Positions 25,646 through 35,644 of a DNA stretch of 64,000 bases are shown piece by piece. The stretch lies in the NCBI GenBank assembly GCA_963576565.1, contig OY755042.1, positions 111,219,314 through 111,283,313 of the forward strand, given 5' to 3'. Both the position numbers and the translations under genes were made by a program. The notes beneath the pieces are model-generated. The model was not told the origin of the DNA. It saw only the letters and a list, made by a program, of their open reading frames with translations, and made no database searches. Source of the DNA: Aspidapion aeneum (taxonomy: Eukaryota; Arthropoda; Insecta; Coleoptera; Brentidae). Within the stretch, counting starts at the first letter, position 1. The number at the start of each line of letters is the position of its first letter.

Positions 25646-25680
25646 TCAGTTCTACGTTGATTGTGTTAACGTTCAGACGT
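25646..25680 (+). promoter_or_regulatory. E75: E75B core promoter (Inr + DPE)
   Basis: TCAGTT at 25646-25651 matches the arthropod initiator TCAKTY, placing +1 at A25648. AGACG at 25675-25679 matches the DPE consensus RGWYV and sits exactly at +28 to +32; the extended form AGACGTG is the classic strong DPE. I see no good TATA box at -30, which fits a DPE-type promoter. The 5' leader to the first ATG would be 167 nt. The start site itself is inferred. Confidence 0.75.
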
Positions 25681-25814
25681 GACTTAATACTTTGTTACCA
25701 AAAAATCGTGTGTATCTAGTATTTACTTCAGTGCTATACTTCAAGACACGAATAATATATTATGTCACAGTGATTATAAATTAAAATTAGTTCAATTCGT
25801 TAGTTCAATCAATA

Positions 25815-26127
25815 ATGATGGCTGTGCTAAATTGTACCGAGTCCTTAGTGTCGCAAAACCAACAACCACAAACACCAAAAGACGTTATAAACGACACCAC
25901 CACTGATGAAAGCGGGTGTTCCTCAGGGAACAGTTCGGGGTGCGAAAGTAGTGACGATTGCTCAAATAAAGATTGTCCACAGGGTTTCTTCAGAAGAAGC
26001 ATCCAACAAAAGATCCAGTACCGACCATGCACCAAGAACCAACAATGCTCGATTCTAAGGATCAACAGGAACAGATGTCAATACTGCAGGCTCAAAAAAT
26101 GCATCGCCGTCGGAATGTCCAGAGATG
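25815..26127 (+). CDS. E75: E75B-specific first coding exon with second zinc finger
   Basis: Start of nuclear receptor isoform E75B. Residues 1-56 are isoform-specific: Ser/Asp-rich, ending in a Cys-rich stretch ([20 protein letters not shown]). Residues 57-104 are the second zinc finger of the E75 DNA-binding domain, beginning GFFRRS. Its zinc ligands are C72, C78, C88 and C91 (C-x5-C-x9-C-x2-C), followed by the GMSRD end. The first zinc finger with the P-box is absent. In known insects E75B lacks this finger, does not bind DNA well by itself, and acts as a nuclear corepressor partner of HR3. A good acceptor (TGTCCACAG) lies inside the exon at 25974-25982. It opens exactly at GFFRRS in phase 0, so A/C-type transcripts can use the same sequence as their zinc-finger-2 exon. 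Donor G|GTGAGTAA at 26128, phase 1. ATG 25815 is followed at once by a second ATG; either could initiate. Confidence 0.93.
25974..25984 (+). promoter_or_regulatory. E75: Internal alternative splice acceptor
   Basis: TGTCCACAG/GG places a 3' splice site at the conserved nuclear-receptor exon junction between the two zinc fingers (K/GFFRR). B transcripts read through it as coding sequence (CPQGFF). Transcripts from an upstream promoter carrying zinc finger 1 would splice here. The polypyrimidine tract is poor, which may help B transcripts retain the region. Confidence 0.75.
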
Positions 26128-26184
26128 GTGAGTAACAAAATTACTTTTTAAAACCAAAAAATGTGGCAGGTTTTGGGTCACTTC

Positions 26185-26197
26185 AGGTCAATGACCT
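26185..26197 (+). promoter_or_regulatory. Perfect palindromic EcRE (IR-1), with adjacent DR-4 half site
   Basis: AGGTCAATGACCT fits RGKTCANTGAMCY at all 13 positions and is the idealised palindromic EcR/USP site. A further half site GGGTCA at 26175-26180 forms a direct repeat with 4-bp spacing (GGGTCA-cttc-AGGTCA), another arrangement EcR/USP can use. It lies 58 bp inside the E75B intron, about 540 bp from +1. Confidence 0.75.
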
Positions 26198-26462
26198 CCC
26201 AAGACAACAAACGAAAATAAGTCCTAACTAAATTAAATTAAACAATACCGAAATAATTTTATCTATTGCTGATTTGTTCAATTTGAATTTTCAAAATAAA
26301 GCAGGATAATAAAAAATAATAATTTTTAGAATCAAACTTCAAACTATTTTTTTTTAATCTACAAAATTGTAACATTATTTATTTTTATAAACAGTTTTTC
26401 CTTAATTTTCTATAAACATTTTTTGTAACATATCCTTGTAACTTCTTCTTGAATTGTATAGG

Positions 26463-26475
26463 AGTTCAATGACCT
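26463..26475 (+). promoter_or_regulatory. Perfect EcRE (IR-1)
   Basis: AGTTCAATGACCT fits the EcRE consensus at every position. Confidence 0.7.
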
Positions 26476-26678
26476 CCTAGGTAGAGTTACCTTTCTACTA
26501 GAAATAGTACTATAACAGTACTGTTAATAATTACTTGAATAAATAATAGGACAAGCTTTTTTTCGTTAATAGTACCGATTTTTAAATATTTACCATTAGC
26601 AAATGATGTATTTAATAAATAATATTCTTTTATCAATAAATTAATTAAAAATCTAATTCAAAAATTTGATTGGGATTT

Positions 26679-26689
26679 AATTTGGGTCA
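26679..26689 (+). promoter_or_regulatory. ROR/HR3/E75 monomer site
   Basis: AATTTGGGTCA fits WAWNTRGGTCA, the A/T-extended half site bound by the HR3 (ROR) and E75 (Rev-erb) pair. It is 13 bp upstream of the next EcRE. About one chance match is expected per window of this size, so the support is mainly positional. Confidence 0.45.
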
Positions 26690-26702
26690 TTCCAGGGCCT
26701 CG

Positions 26703-26715
26703 AGTTCATTGACCT
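26703..26715 (+). promoter_or_regulatory. Perfect EcRE (IR-1)
   Basis: AGTTCATTGACCT fits the EcRE consensus at every position. It is the consensus version of the AGTTCATCGACC core in the upstream array. Confidence 0.7.
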
Positions 26716-27002
26716 TTTAGGAAGCCTATGAATAAATAAGGTCGTCAACATATATCACCATACAATCTTTTATATTTAATTTTGTTTTTAATTTGATCTA
26801 ATTCTTTTATCATTAACGTTTAATTTTTTTAAACCGAATATTTACTTTTTAAATAAAGTTATTAATAAGTGCGCAAGGTTATTCAACTTTGTCAAAAATT
26901 TTATCATTTTTCAGTCTAAGATTTTTTTTGTGTTGCTGTTGTTATTTACGCAAATGTCAATCCGTGATATAATTATTCGTTGTTGTTAAAAATATACTTG
27001 AA

Positions 27003-27013
27003 AATTTAGGTCA
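27003..27013 (+). promoter_or_regulatory. ROR/HR3/E75 monomer site
   Basis: AATTTAGGTCA is a full match to WAWNTRGGTCA, 287 bp beyond the third EcRE. E75 and HR3 compete for such sites, so it could serve feedback on E75 itself; this is inference. Confidence 0.45.
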
Positions 27014-27719
27014 CTGTGGTGCTAGTTCGTTCACCTCACATTTAAAAAATCCTTGAGTCAATTACAACAAAATTTTGAAAGTTTTCGACCTTCAACAACG
27101 CTGCTTGATATTGCAGTAATACATATTCATTTATATTTTTCGTTGTTTATTATTATCTACCCGCCTACCTACTTCAACGATGGATGATGTATTAGTTGAC
27201 TTGAGCAAGTATACTTTATTTGTTGAAAAATTTTTATGTTGTATAACAATCTTTATTGGGGACATCTTTAATTGTTATTAGTCATCATGTTCTTGTTCCA
27301 ATTTTTATAGAATATCATCTATAAACCTATGAGTAGTAAGGCTTTTTCAATCTTTTATTTAATATATTTAATTCAATAATTTTAAAAAGTTTATGTCAAT
27401 ATTTCATGACGTTAATTTAATTAATCATTTTCAGAATAATTAGTTTACCCTTTTCGCTTTTGTCTTTCATTAATTAAAATTGATGTATATTCTCTTCGAA
27501 ATTAAGCCCGGGAAATTTCCAAATTACTGACAGCTCATTTATTTGGGCACAAAAATCAACCTGTAGGGCTGAGGGGTAAAATATAGGTCGTCCAGGTCCC
27601 GGGGTGAATGACCGTTCTAGGTCGTCGTTCGCAAAACTCTGAAAATTACCAAAACTGAGCGAACTTCGTATTAAATCTACATACAAAGGTATATCCACCA
27701 AAAGAAAATATAATCTACC

Positions 27720-28100
27720 AAAGTTGAGCGACCTTAGGGCTCGTAAAGTATCTCAACAGTAGATCACATCGCTTTAACCGCAGTGATACATCAAACTTGA
27801 GCGACGGTGTCGTATGAATAGTGTGGAGCGGTTGTTCGCATCGCTGAACGCGCGCTGACGCAAAGCCCGATCGAGAAAGTTCAACGCGGGCGAGTTCATC
27901 GACCCCTTGCTCGCTTAATCGTAGTAGGTCATTGCAAACCCCGCGCTTTATTTTAATAACTACTACTGACTTCTCAGATATCTACCAGCGGTCATACTCG
28001 AAAGTTTTACACGCCCGTTACTCGCTCACAGGTCGACCAAATAAACATCCATATATGGTGAAAGTGTCGCTGGTGTGGCGCCTTCACCAAATTCGCAAAA
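27720..28100. other. CpG-rich island in E75B intron
   Basis: This CpG-rich stretch contains a 12-of-13 EcRE (AGTTCATCGACCC at 27893-27905). Its flanks resemble those of the array sites and of 5962. No exon is evident. It may be an enhancer or a further minor promoter. Confidence 0.35.
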
Positions 28101-28200
28101 TATAATTTATTTTTAGATATTTCTAGCATGGAGGGCTATTACAGCGATCGTCAAAAACAAATTTTTATTTCCCCCCAAAACAAGTTATTTCGGTAAACGA

Positions 28201-28703
28201 TAGAGGTATTGAAAAAGTAACTATTCGTTATTCGAGTACTCGACAAATAACGGAGTAACGAATACCGATCCGAAAATTAATTGATTACTTTTGTTACTTT
28301 GATTACTTTGATTCGTTCGATTATTTTAGTATTCAGTAATCACTAGAAAGTCGGTAACTATGATAACCTAAGTAACTAACTAAATATTTTTTAAGTTCTC
28401 ATCTAAGATTGTTATTTTTGTCTCTATTTTTATTTACTTTTAGATTCTAAGTATGTATTTCTTTGTATGTAAGGCATTAGATTTTTAAAACACAAAGAAC
28501 AGTTCCTACGTAATTCCTACCTTTATTTTTTTATTATTAGCCAGCATTTTGAAAATTTCAATTGAATATTTCCATAATATCAACAACAAAAATATAGTAT
28601 GATTGAATTGAATACAGTTACAGTAATCAAAGTAACGATAGGAACGAATATATAAAATGATTGTAGTCGAGTAAAGAAAAAGTAGCGAAAATCAACACCT
28701 CTA
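28201..28703. mobile_element. hAT-like non-autonomous element, copy 1
   Basis: The element is 503 bp and bounded by TAGAGGTATTGAAAAAGTAA and the inverse end ATCAACACCTCTA. A perfect 8-bp target duplication, GTAAACGA, flanks it at 28193-28200 and 28704-28711. TAGAG ends and an 8-bp duplication are hAT hallmarks. There is no transposase. It is family-related to 30221-30889. Confidence 0.9.
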
Positions 28704-28711
28704 GTAAACGA

Positions 28712-30212
28712 GGGCTAAATATTTGTGCCTGTCTGTCTAAACATGATAACTCAAAAACCGATTTTAACCAAATTTTGCACAAAAATTTCGTGGTACCCGT
28801 GAATTAGAGGATGCAATTTTGGTGAGGGTGGAGGGCTGCAAGGTTGTAGTAGGGGTTCAAATATTCCTTCTGTCCATGGTTAGATTAAGTTTTTGAGATA
28901 ATGAAATTTAAAAAGACATCATATCTTACGAACCACATCAGCTACCGAAACGCAGTTTGCAAATTTAGATATATTTTTAACAATATTTGTGATAGGGGCA
29001 AAGTTAGCCAGTAGTTAAAAAATTTGACTGGGATCAAGGACCAGAATTTTTTTTTAAATCTATCTTAAATAACTTAACTGTAAATTGCTTTATGGGCAAA
29101 AAATATTTAATAAAAAAATCAAGAACTTTTAAAGAACAGTTTAATAAGTAAAAAAAATTGTTATACAACAAAAAATATCAAACAAGTTTCGTGGGTAATC
29201 GGATGAAAACGAGTTTTTGCTTCTCTCATATTTTTTCGTGAATAGCTTAAAAGCTTAAACTCACGGGGCTCCAAGATCTAATGGACACCTAATAAGTGTT
29301 GACAGTTAACTGTTTCGTCCTTATAGGACTCCTCAGAACATTGCTTGGTCAATGTGACACCCTTGCGGAGTTAATTAGACGGTTTTGTCTCTAATCCTAT
29401 GTAAATAGTGAGAAAACTCTGGCAAGAAGCGCCATCTACCGAGATACGAAAGAAACTTGAACAAGAGCAGGCGAAAATAAACTGCTATACATATCGATCA
29501 ATGAAAAGATCGATTACAAATAAAAAGAAACAAACCATCCGTGATCTACGACAGATCTTCTGCCTTTCAGGCCAGATCAACGTTGATTGCGTTTTTTTCC
29601 CGCCATCAGACACGTGAGCGTCAATCAGCGGAAATTTTAAGACAAATATTACTAAAAAACGTGAAATTTTGTACCCGTCAATTTCACGTTTGTTAACAAA
29701 AAATATTTTGACTAGGCCTTCCGAAATGCATCCAATAAAGAATGCAAAATATGGGAGTGGACGTGGGGGGAGGGCAAGAATTCAAAACTTAATCGTTAAT
29801 TTCTACCTACTGGACAGCAAATCATATTCAGTACCTATTGTGATATAAATATAAATAAATATTTATAGTAAGCCAGTTTAAATGATGGTTGAAAGTGTTA
29901 AAAGTAGGCCGACGAACTCGAGGCTCGCGGGTTCGAGTTCACACGTACAGAAGTCGACGGCCTCAACCAACTTTTCGAATCGATGCAGTAGGCATTTACC
30001 GCCACAGCCAGCGTTGATGATGGTGTGGTAATTGTTTGCTAACAACCAACCAATGACGTTAAAGTTCTGGGTGTATTTTGGTCAGAGATTCTAGAACGAC
30101 TAGAGATTGGATTCAGTGTTACCAGACTTGAAGGATTTCCTTAAATATGAAGGGTTTTGATCTAATATTTTGACTATTACAGGACTGAAGGTTTTTATCC
30201 GGATTTGAAGCA
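28712..30212. other. Intronic non-coding sequence
   Basis: A block near 29270-29335 (CCAAGATCTAATGGACACC, then TCCTTATAGGACTC) recurs in variant form at about 31848-31915, so part of this is an interspersed repeat. The frame at 29408-29617 matches no family I recognise. Confidence 0.35.
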
Positions 30213-30220
30213 TTTTGAGG

Positions 30221-30889
30221 TAGAGGTGTTAAAAAAGTAACTATTTGTTACTTGAGTACTCGTTACTCCACAAATAACGGAGTAACGAATACCGATCCGA
30301 AAATTAAATGATTACTTTCGTTACTTTGATTCCTTCGATTATTTTAGTATTCGGTAATCAGTTAATCCAAAATCAGGGAGTAACTATGAAAACTTTCTAA
30401 CGCAACTAACGTAACTAACGCATTTAAATTGAATTTGTAAAAGGTAACAATAATCCTTTTTTTACATTACAACCAAGATTTATAAATTATTTTAAGATAT
30501 GTTTTTACAATATGTTGTATCTACAATCTACAAATTATACAGAATGTCTAAACTTATTGTATATTTTTTGAGTTCTTATCTAAGATTGTTAATTTTGCCT
30601 CTATTTTTATTTACAATTAGATTTCAAGTATGTATTTCTTTGTATGTAAGGCAATAGATTTTTAAAACAAAGTTGTACACAGAACAGTTCCTACGTAATG
30701 CCTACCTTTATTTCTTTAATTTTTGCCCGCATTTTAAAAATTTCAATTAAATATTTCTATAATATCAACAACAAAAATATACCTACAATAATCAAAGTAA
30801 CGATAGTAACGAATATATAAAATGATTACTTGGTAGTCGAGTAACGATTAGTAACGTGTATTCAAAAGTAACGAAAATCAACACCTCTA
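30221..30889. mobile_element. hAT-like non-autonomous element, copy 2
   Basis: The element is 669 bp with TAGAGGTGTT at the left and AACACCTCTA at the right. The perfect 8-bp target duplication TTTTGAGG is at 30213-30220 and 30890-30897. It shares CGGAGTAACGAATACCGATC and other internal blocks with copy 1 but is longer, so copy 1 carries internal deletions or this one insertions. Confidence 0.9.
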
Positions 30890-30899
30890 TTTTGAGGCA

Positions 30900-32350
30900 G
30901 TTAGTTTTTTTTGCAAAGATTCCAATAATTCTAGTAATACTTTATTTTTAATTTTGGTTTTTATAATTTATGATTCGAGTTATACATATTTTATTTGTTT
31001 GGTTATTTCTTCTATATTTATAGGTGAAGGAAAGTCGTCAAAAAAAGTCTGGCAGCACTGATTGGATTTCACAAATAACCAAAATAAAAAAAATGGGTGG
31101 AGGCCGAAATAGGCACTGGAGTAGAAGGGCACACAATTCGTTAATCCACCGAAGCAATCTTGCAATACTTTAATTTTATGCCAGTTGTTTTTATTTTTGT
31201 TGTGTTCTTGTTCTTGTAAAAAAAATTGACTTTCCCCACTCTAATAGAAAAATTAATTTTTTAAGAGCTTGAGCAGTTTTTAGCAGTTGGATTTTTTCCT
31301 GAATTTAATTAAAAATGCTGGCAAAATCACAATATAACAAAAACAGGGGTTGACAAGCACTTGAAATTTCCAAACCAGAGAACAAAATGTCAAACTTAAA
31401 ACAAGAACCGGATGGCTGCCATTTTAAATTTATAATATAAATAAAGTATTATTTTATTTTATATTTGGTAAAATATTTTAAAATTATCTTATAACTTAAT
31501 GATGATTTTATAATGATATCGCTTAATATATTATGTAATGTAAAAAAAAATCAACAAAACAAATTGGCACAAGTGGGGTACATTTAAAAAAATAGTTTAT
31601 GAGACTAGATATTTTCTTAGAGGTCTGTCCATAACAAATATTTATCAAAATCATTGCCTTTGAAAAATATAAATAATTGTTTCGTGGATTTTGCTTTCTT
31701 AAATATGTTTCAAAAATACCTCTTTCTTAAAAGTTTTAAAAAATCAGGAAATTGAAAGCTCTATTGAAAGTTTCCTTGGCTAATGGGCAAATTAATTTAC
31801 TTTCTCTTGCATTTTTGCCATGGGTTGCAAGTGCTTTTCACCCACGGGGTCCCAAGATCTAATATAGAATCCAAAAAGTGTTGAAACTTCCATTGTTTTG
31901 TCCTAGAGGGACTCATTAGATCATCTTTTGGTTTTGACTTTAAAGAGATTATCTATGTGAAAAAAGTTTCGTAAAAAATAAAAGAGAATAAATTTGGAAA
32001 TCTTAGGTTCAATGTTCGCCGTAAAAAACTTTTACTTTTCGCCTTGGAGAAAGCAAGTCATCAGTTAATTAAGCATTCGGAAATTTCTTTTAAAAACATT
32101 TCCAAACATTGAACTTATAGTAAACCACATGTAGATCAAAGACTACAGTGTAAACTTACTTTACGTCATCAATATTACTAAATTAAAATGTCTTTAAAAG
32201 TTGTAGTTTACACAGTTTTTAAATCATCAGATTAAATCAATTGTAAACGTAGGAAAAATGTATACAAATTATTTATAATCACCTACACATTTTACAAATT
32301 TCGATTTTTAAAACCTTTTAAAAAATTTTACAGAAAAATAAATGGATCCA
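30900..32350. other. Intronic AT-rich sequence
   Basis: Apart from the repeat block at about 31848-31915, nothing is recognised. Confidence 0.35.
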
Positions 32351-32359
32351 AGATGGAGT

Positions 32360-32750
32360 TAACACCTTCCTAGCCCTCACACTCCAAGTTTACTCCACAC
32401 TCCAAGTGAACCGAACCGCATATTGATGCGATGCTCCTTTATGAAATTTATCAGATTTTTTTCACATATGTCAAAAAACTGTTATTAGCATCAATGGATT
32501 TTGACTAAAATTTAATGAGCTCTTTACAGTATTCAACTGAAAATGTAATGAAAATCGGTTCAGCGGTTTAGGAGCTATCGTGTTACGGACGTACACACAC
32601 GGACAGACGTCATCGTCACGGCGGTATTGCTAAGATTGGTCAAAGTACACTCAAATAACACATTTTCGGCGTTCTCCTTAAAAAAAAAAATCCTCAAAAA
32701 GAATACCTTCTCTTGTCATTGCTGCGCGAGCTAGGAACGTAAAAATACCT
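32360..32750 (-). repeat. Interspersed repeat, inverse of 13390-13720
   Basis: It contains the inverse of the GATAGCTCCTAAGCCGCTGA block (here CAGCGGTTTAGGAGCTATCG) and a short ACACACAC-like remnant where the other copy has (GT)n. It ends near AGGAACG, the inverse of the other copy's start. Confidence 0.6.
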
Positions 32751-33309
32751 GTGTAATGTATTCTTAAATTAAAATTCTCGTTAAAGTGTCATTGTGCCTT
32801 TGTCCTACATTTTGCACTTTCGCTAATGCATCTCTTTCTCCACAAAATAATGCCGTGTCGATTGCGTAAAATATAACAGCGATGAATTTGGAAATCTAAG
32901 CCACGATTCAGGGCCGACTCTAGAACATTGGCAACCGGCATTTGCCAATTAAAATTAATTTTCACATTATTTCTCTAATTATTAAATATTTTTTATGGCG
33001 GTTACACTCATGGGATTTACAAAGATATAGCCAAAATTAAAATACCCAATAGTAGAGACTTATTGGCAAATTTAAATTAGGACTAGCAGTACTACGGAAA
33101 CAACTTTATTGAAATAGTGGTAGACCCCACTTTTCAATGTTTAATGATTAGGTTGGGGTTGTTTTTTACGTTATGCCGTTTATTTTTCTTTTAGTCATAT
33201 TTTTAACAGATTAATAAAAATAGAAATAGACAAATCATTAAACTAAAAAAAGAAAACCAAACAGATGAAATCAAGAGACGAGTAATATTTTCCTGGGCAT
33301 TCGTTAAAT

Positions 33310-33805
33310 TAAGCTACATATTAAGAAATAAAAAATATTCTTAGTGCCTCAAACCGAAAGTGTATAACCAATGTATCCTTCCTGTAATTACCTATGGATT
33401 CCAGACCTGTACACTTACAAAATCAAACATGGATAAGGTAACAAAAGCCCAAAGATCAATGGAAAGATAAATCTTACATGTAAAGCTAACAGATAGAAAA
33501 AGAAATGAATGGATAAGAATTAAAACAAAAGTAAGAGATGTCAGAGGAGAAGTAGCAAAATTAAAATGGAAATTTGCCGGTCATAATACCAGACAGAAAG
33601 ACGATCGATGGAACCAATGTATTGTAAGCTGGAGACCTTGGGAAAATAAAAGAAATAGGGGAAGACCCCAATTGAGATGGGCGGACGATTTGAAGAAACA
33701 CGGGGGAACTGAATGGACAAGAAATACGGCGACTTACAGAGAAGATATTGGGGGAGGCCTATGTCTTAAGATGAACTGAAGAAGGGTAAATAAATAGATA
33801 GATAT
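33310..33805 (+). pseudogene. LINE family B, 3' fragment
   Basis: Parallel to 21763-22290 but on the plus strand: a KLSYILRN-like start, CNQCILPVITYG-type block, then DRKRNEW and an EVAKLKWKFAGH block. It ends in a (TAGATA)-type tail at 33790-33805. Stops and frameshifts throughout. Confidence 0.75.
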
Positions 33806-33844
33806 AGAATAAAAATAGAAGATGATTGATATAGAACATAGGTA

Positions 33845-34046
33845 AAGTGTCTCCATTTGAAAATATAAGTGGCTGGCGAGCTAAGCACGGCGCTTTGGAG
33901 CTAAACCTTAGCAACCCAGCATTCGTTTTATGCATGGGGTTTGCCTTAAGTCCCGACTGGTACCATTACAGCAACTGCAACGTTGTCAAAGTAGGACTTT
34001 GGTAACAACGCGCACTCTCTAGTTGCATTTTTAAATGGAGATACTG
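33845..34046. mobile_element. Tc1/mariner-type MITE
   Basis: The element is 202 bp flanked by TA on both sides (33843-33844, 34047-34048). The ends AAGTGTCTCCATTTGAAAAT and, inverted, CAGTATCTCCATTTAAAAAT are about 25-bp terminal inverted repeats. No coding capacity. Confidence 0.7.
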
Positions 34047-34499
34047 TACTTATTATAATAGGCCCTTTTCCGCTGTGTTGTGTTGCTCTTGTTAGGAGTT
34101 ATCGGTATAAGCATAATTGATAGCAAACAAACAGTTTTAGGGTTTTTTTAACTTCGCTGAGGCTGCCAAATACCTAGATTCAGCCCTGAATGTACAAATA
34201 GAAGCTATTGACCGCCAAACAACAAAAATAACTTTTACTCACGCGTGAAACTGGCACAGAGAAAGTAAAATAATTTCACCGCCGCGCACTGCTGGCGAAG
34301 AATGAAAGTTTTTCGTTTGGGTTCAACATTTCTTTATTTCTTTTGCGACCCGATCATCAGCCCCGTTACCGGACATCATGCGAATGGAAAGTTGCGTTAT
34401 TTCGTAATGCAACAACGCAAATGCAACCTTTTCTCGACTTATTTTTCTCTACTTACAAGAGAAATTTTACAATCCACCACTTTAAGACAAGAAGTATAA

Positions 34500-35640
34500 T
34501 TGCTGCAATGACAAAAGGGATCTTAGCTCAAACAATAACAAAAATATTAGTAACTCAGTGGCCTCAGAAGCGGTTTTAATAATACAAGAACACAACATTC
34601 CACTATATATTCCATTTATAGACTTTGAAAAAGGTTTCGATAGCATTGAGCACTGGACAGTAAAAGCATCTTTAATTAATGGCCGAATAGATCACAGATA
34701 CACAGATTTATTAGCCAATATATATAGCGAAGCAACAACATCAATCAAAATCCTCGAAGGAACCAAGCTAATCATCGTAAGAAAAGGTGTCAGACAGGGA
34801 GACACAATATCCCCTAAACTATTTAACCAGGCCCTAGAAGATGTTTTTAAAAACTTAGATTGGGAAGAAATAGGCATCAAAATAAACGGACAATACTTGA
34901 ACCACCTAAGATATGCTGACGATATCGCCTTAATAAAAGATAAGAAAGAAGAACTGATCAAAATGCTGAAATAGCAGGATACAGCAGCTAAAAATATAGG
35001 CTTAAGTGTGAACTACGCTAAAACTAAAATCATAACAAACACAGATGAAGATATCACTGCCAGAATAAATCAAGAAAAAATAGAACAAGTACAGGAAAAT
35101 CTTTGACAAAAAGAGGACCAAACCGCTGACCAAGTGGCAGCATTCGGTAAATTAGGCTACATATTAAAAAATAAAAAATATCGTCAGCACCTCAAAACGA
35201 AAGTGTATAACCAATGTATCCTTCCTGTACTTACCTATGGATCCCAGACCTGGACTCTTGCAAAATAAAACATGGATAAGGTAACAAAAGCTCAGAGATC
35301 AATGGAAAGACAAATGTTCCTGTAAAACTAACAGATAGAAAAAGGAATGAATGTATAAGAAATAAAACAAACGAGATGTCAGAGACCTCTCCTCAAAATT
35401 AAAATGGAAATTTCGCCGGTCATAATATCAAACAGAAAAATGATCGATGGAATAAATGTATTGTAAAGTGGAGACCTCGGGAAAATAAAAGAAGTAAGGG
35501 AAGACCCCAAATGAGAAGGCGGACGATTTGAAGAAAGACGGGAACTATAGATGAATGAATGCACATGGCGACAGACAGAGAAGAGTGAAAGATATTGAGG
35601 GAGGCCTATGTTTAAAGATGGATTTAAGAAGGATAAAAAT
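34500..35640 (+). pseudogene. LINE family B reverse-transcriptase copy
   Basis: The best RT remnant of the window. A 138-codon frame (34558-34974) holds motif A (PFIDFEKGFDS), motif B (KGVRQGDTISPKLF) and motif C (LRYADDIAL, the YADD catalytic pair). Downstream, frameshifted pieces continue to the FGKLGYILKN and VYNQCILPVLTYGSQTW blocks near 35140-35260, and to the terminal GG(A)GGCCTATG block near 35600. Fingers, endonuclease and ORF1 are missing: 5' truncated and dead. Confidence 0.85.
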
Positions 35641-35644
35641 ATAG

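Larger units (their letters stand above)
32909..34188. mobile_element. Probable hAT-like element with nested insertions
   Basis: The left end CAGGGCCGACTCTAGAACAT mirrors the right end, whose inverse starts CAGGGCTGAATCTAGG; similarity continues for about 28 bp. Flanking 8-mers do not match, so either one end is off or the duplication has decayed. A LINE family B fragment (33310-33805) and a mariner-like MITE (33845-34046) lie inside and inserted later. Confidence 0.45.

Noticed and set aside
1..25814. Search for the E75 first zinc-finger exon (C-x2-C-G-D-K region)
   Set aside because: No frame with the first-finger pattern found by eye on the plus strand; probably upstream of the window.
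27600..27620. GGGTGAATGACCG as an EcRE
   Set aside because: Two mismatches, one in the core of the first half site; below the level I would list on its own.
29408..29617. 69-codon frame with Lys-rich segment
   Set aside because: No match to a known family; lies beside an interspersed repeat block.
29918..29945. GCGGGTTCGAGTTCACAC, B-box-like
   Set aside because: No A-box at the usual distance and no cloverleaf; not enough for a SINE or tRNA call.
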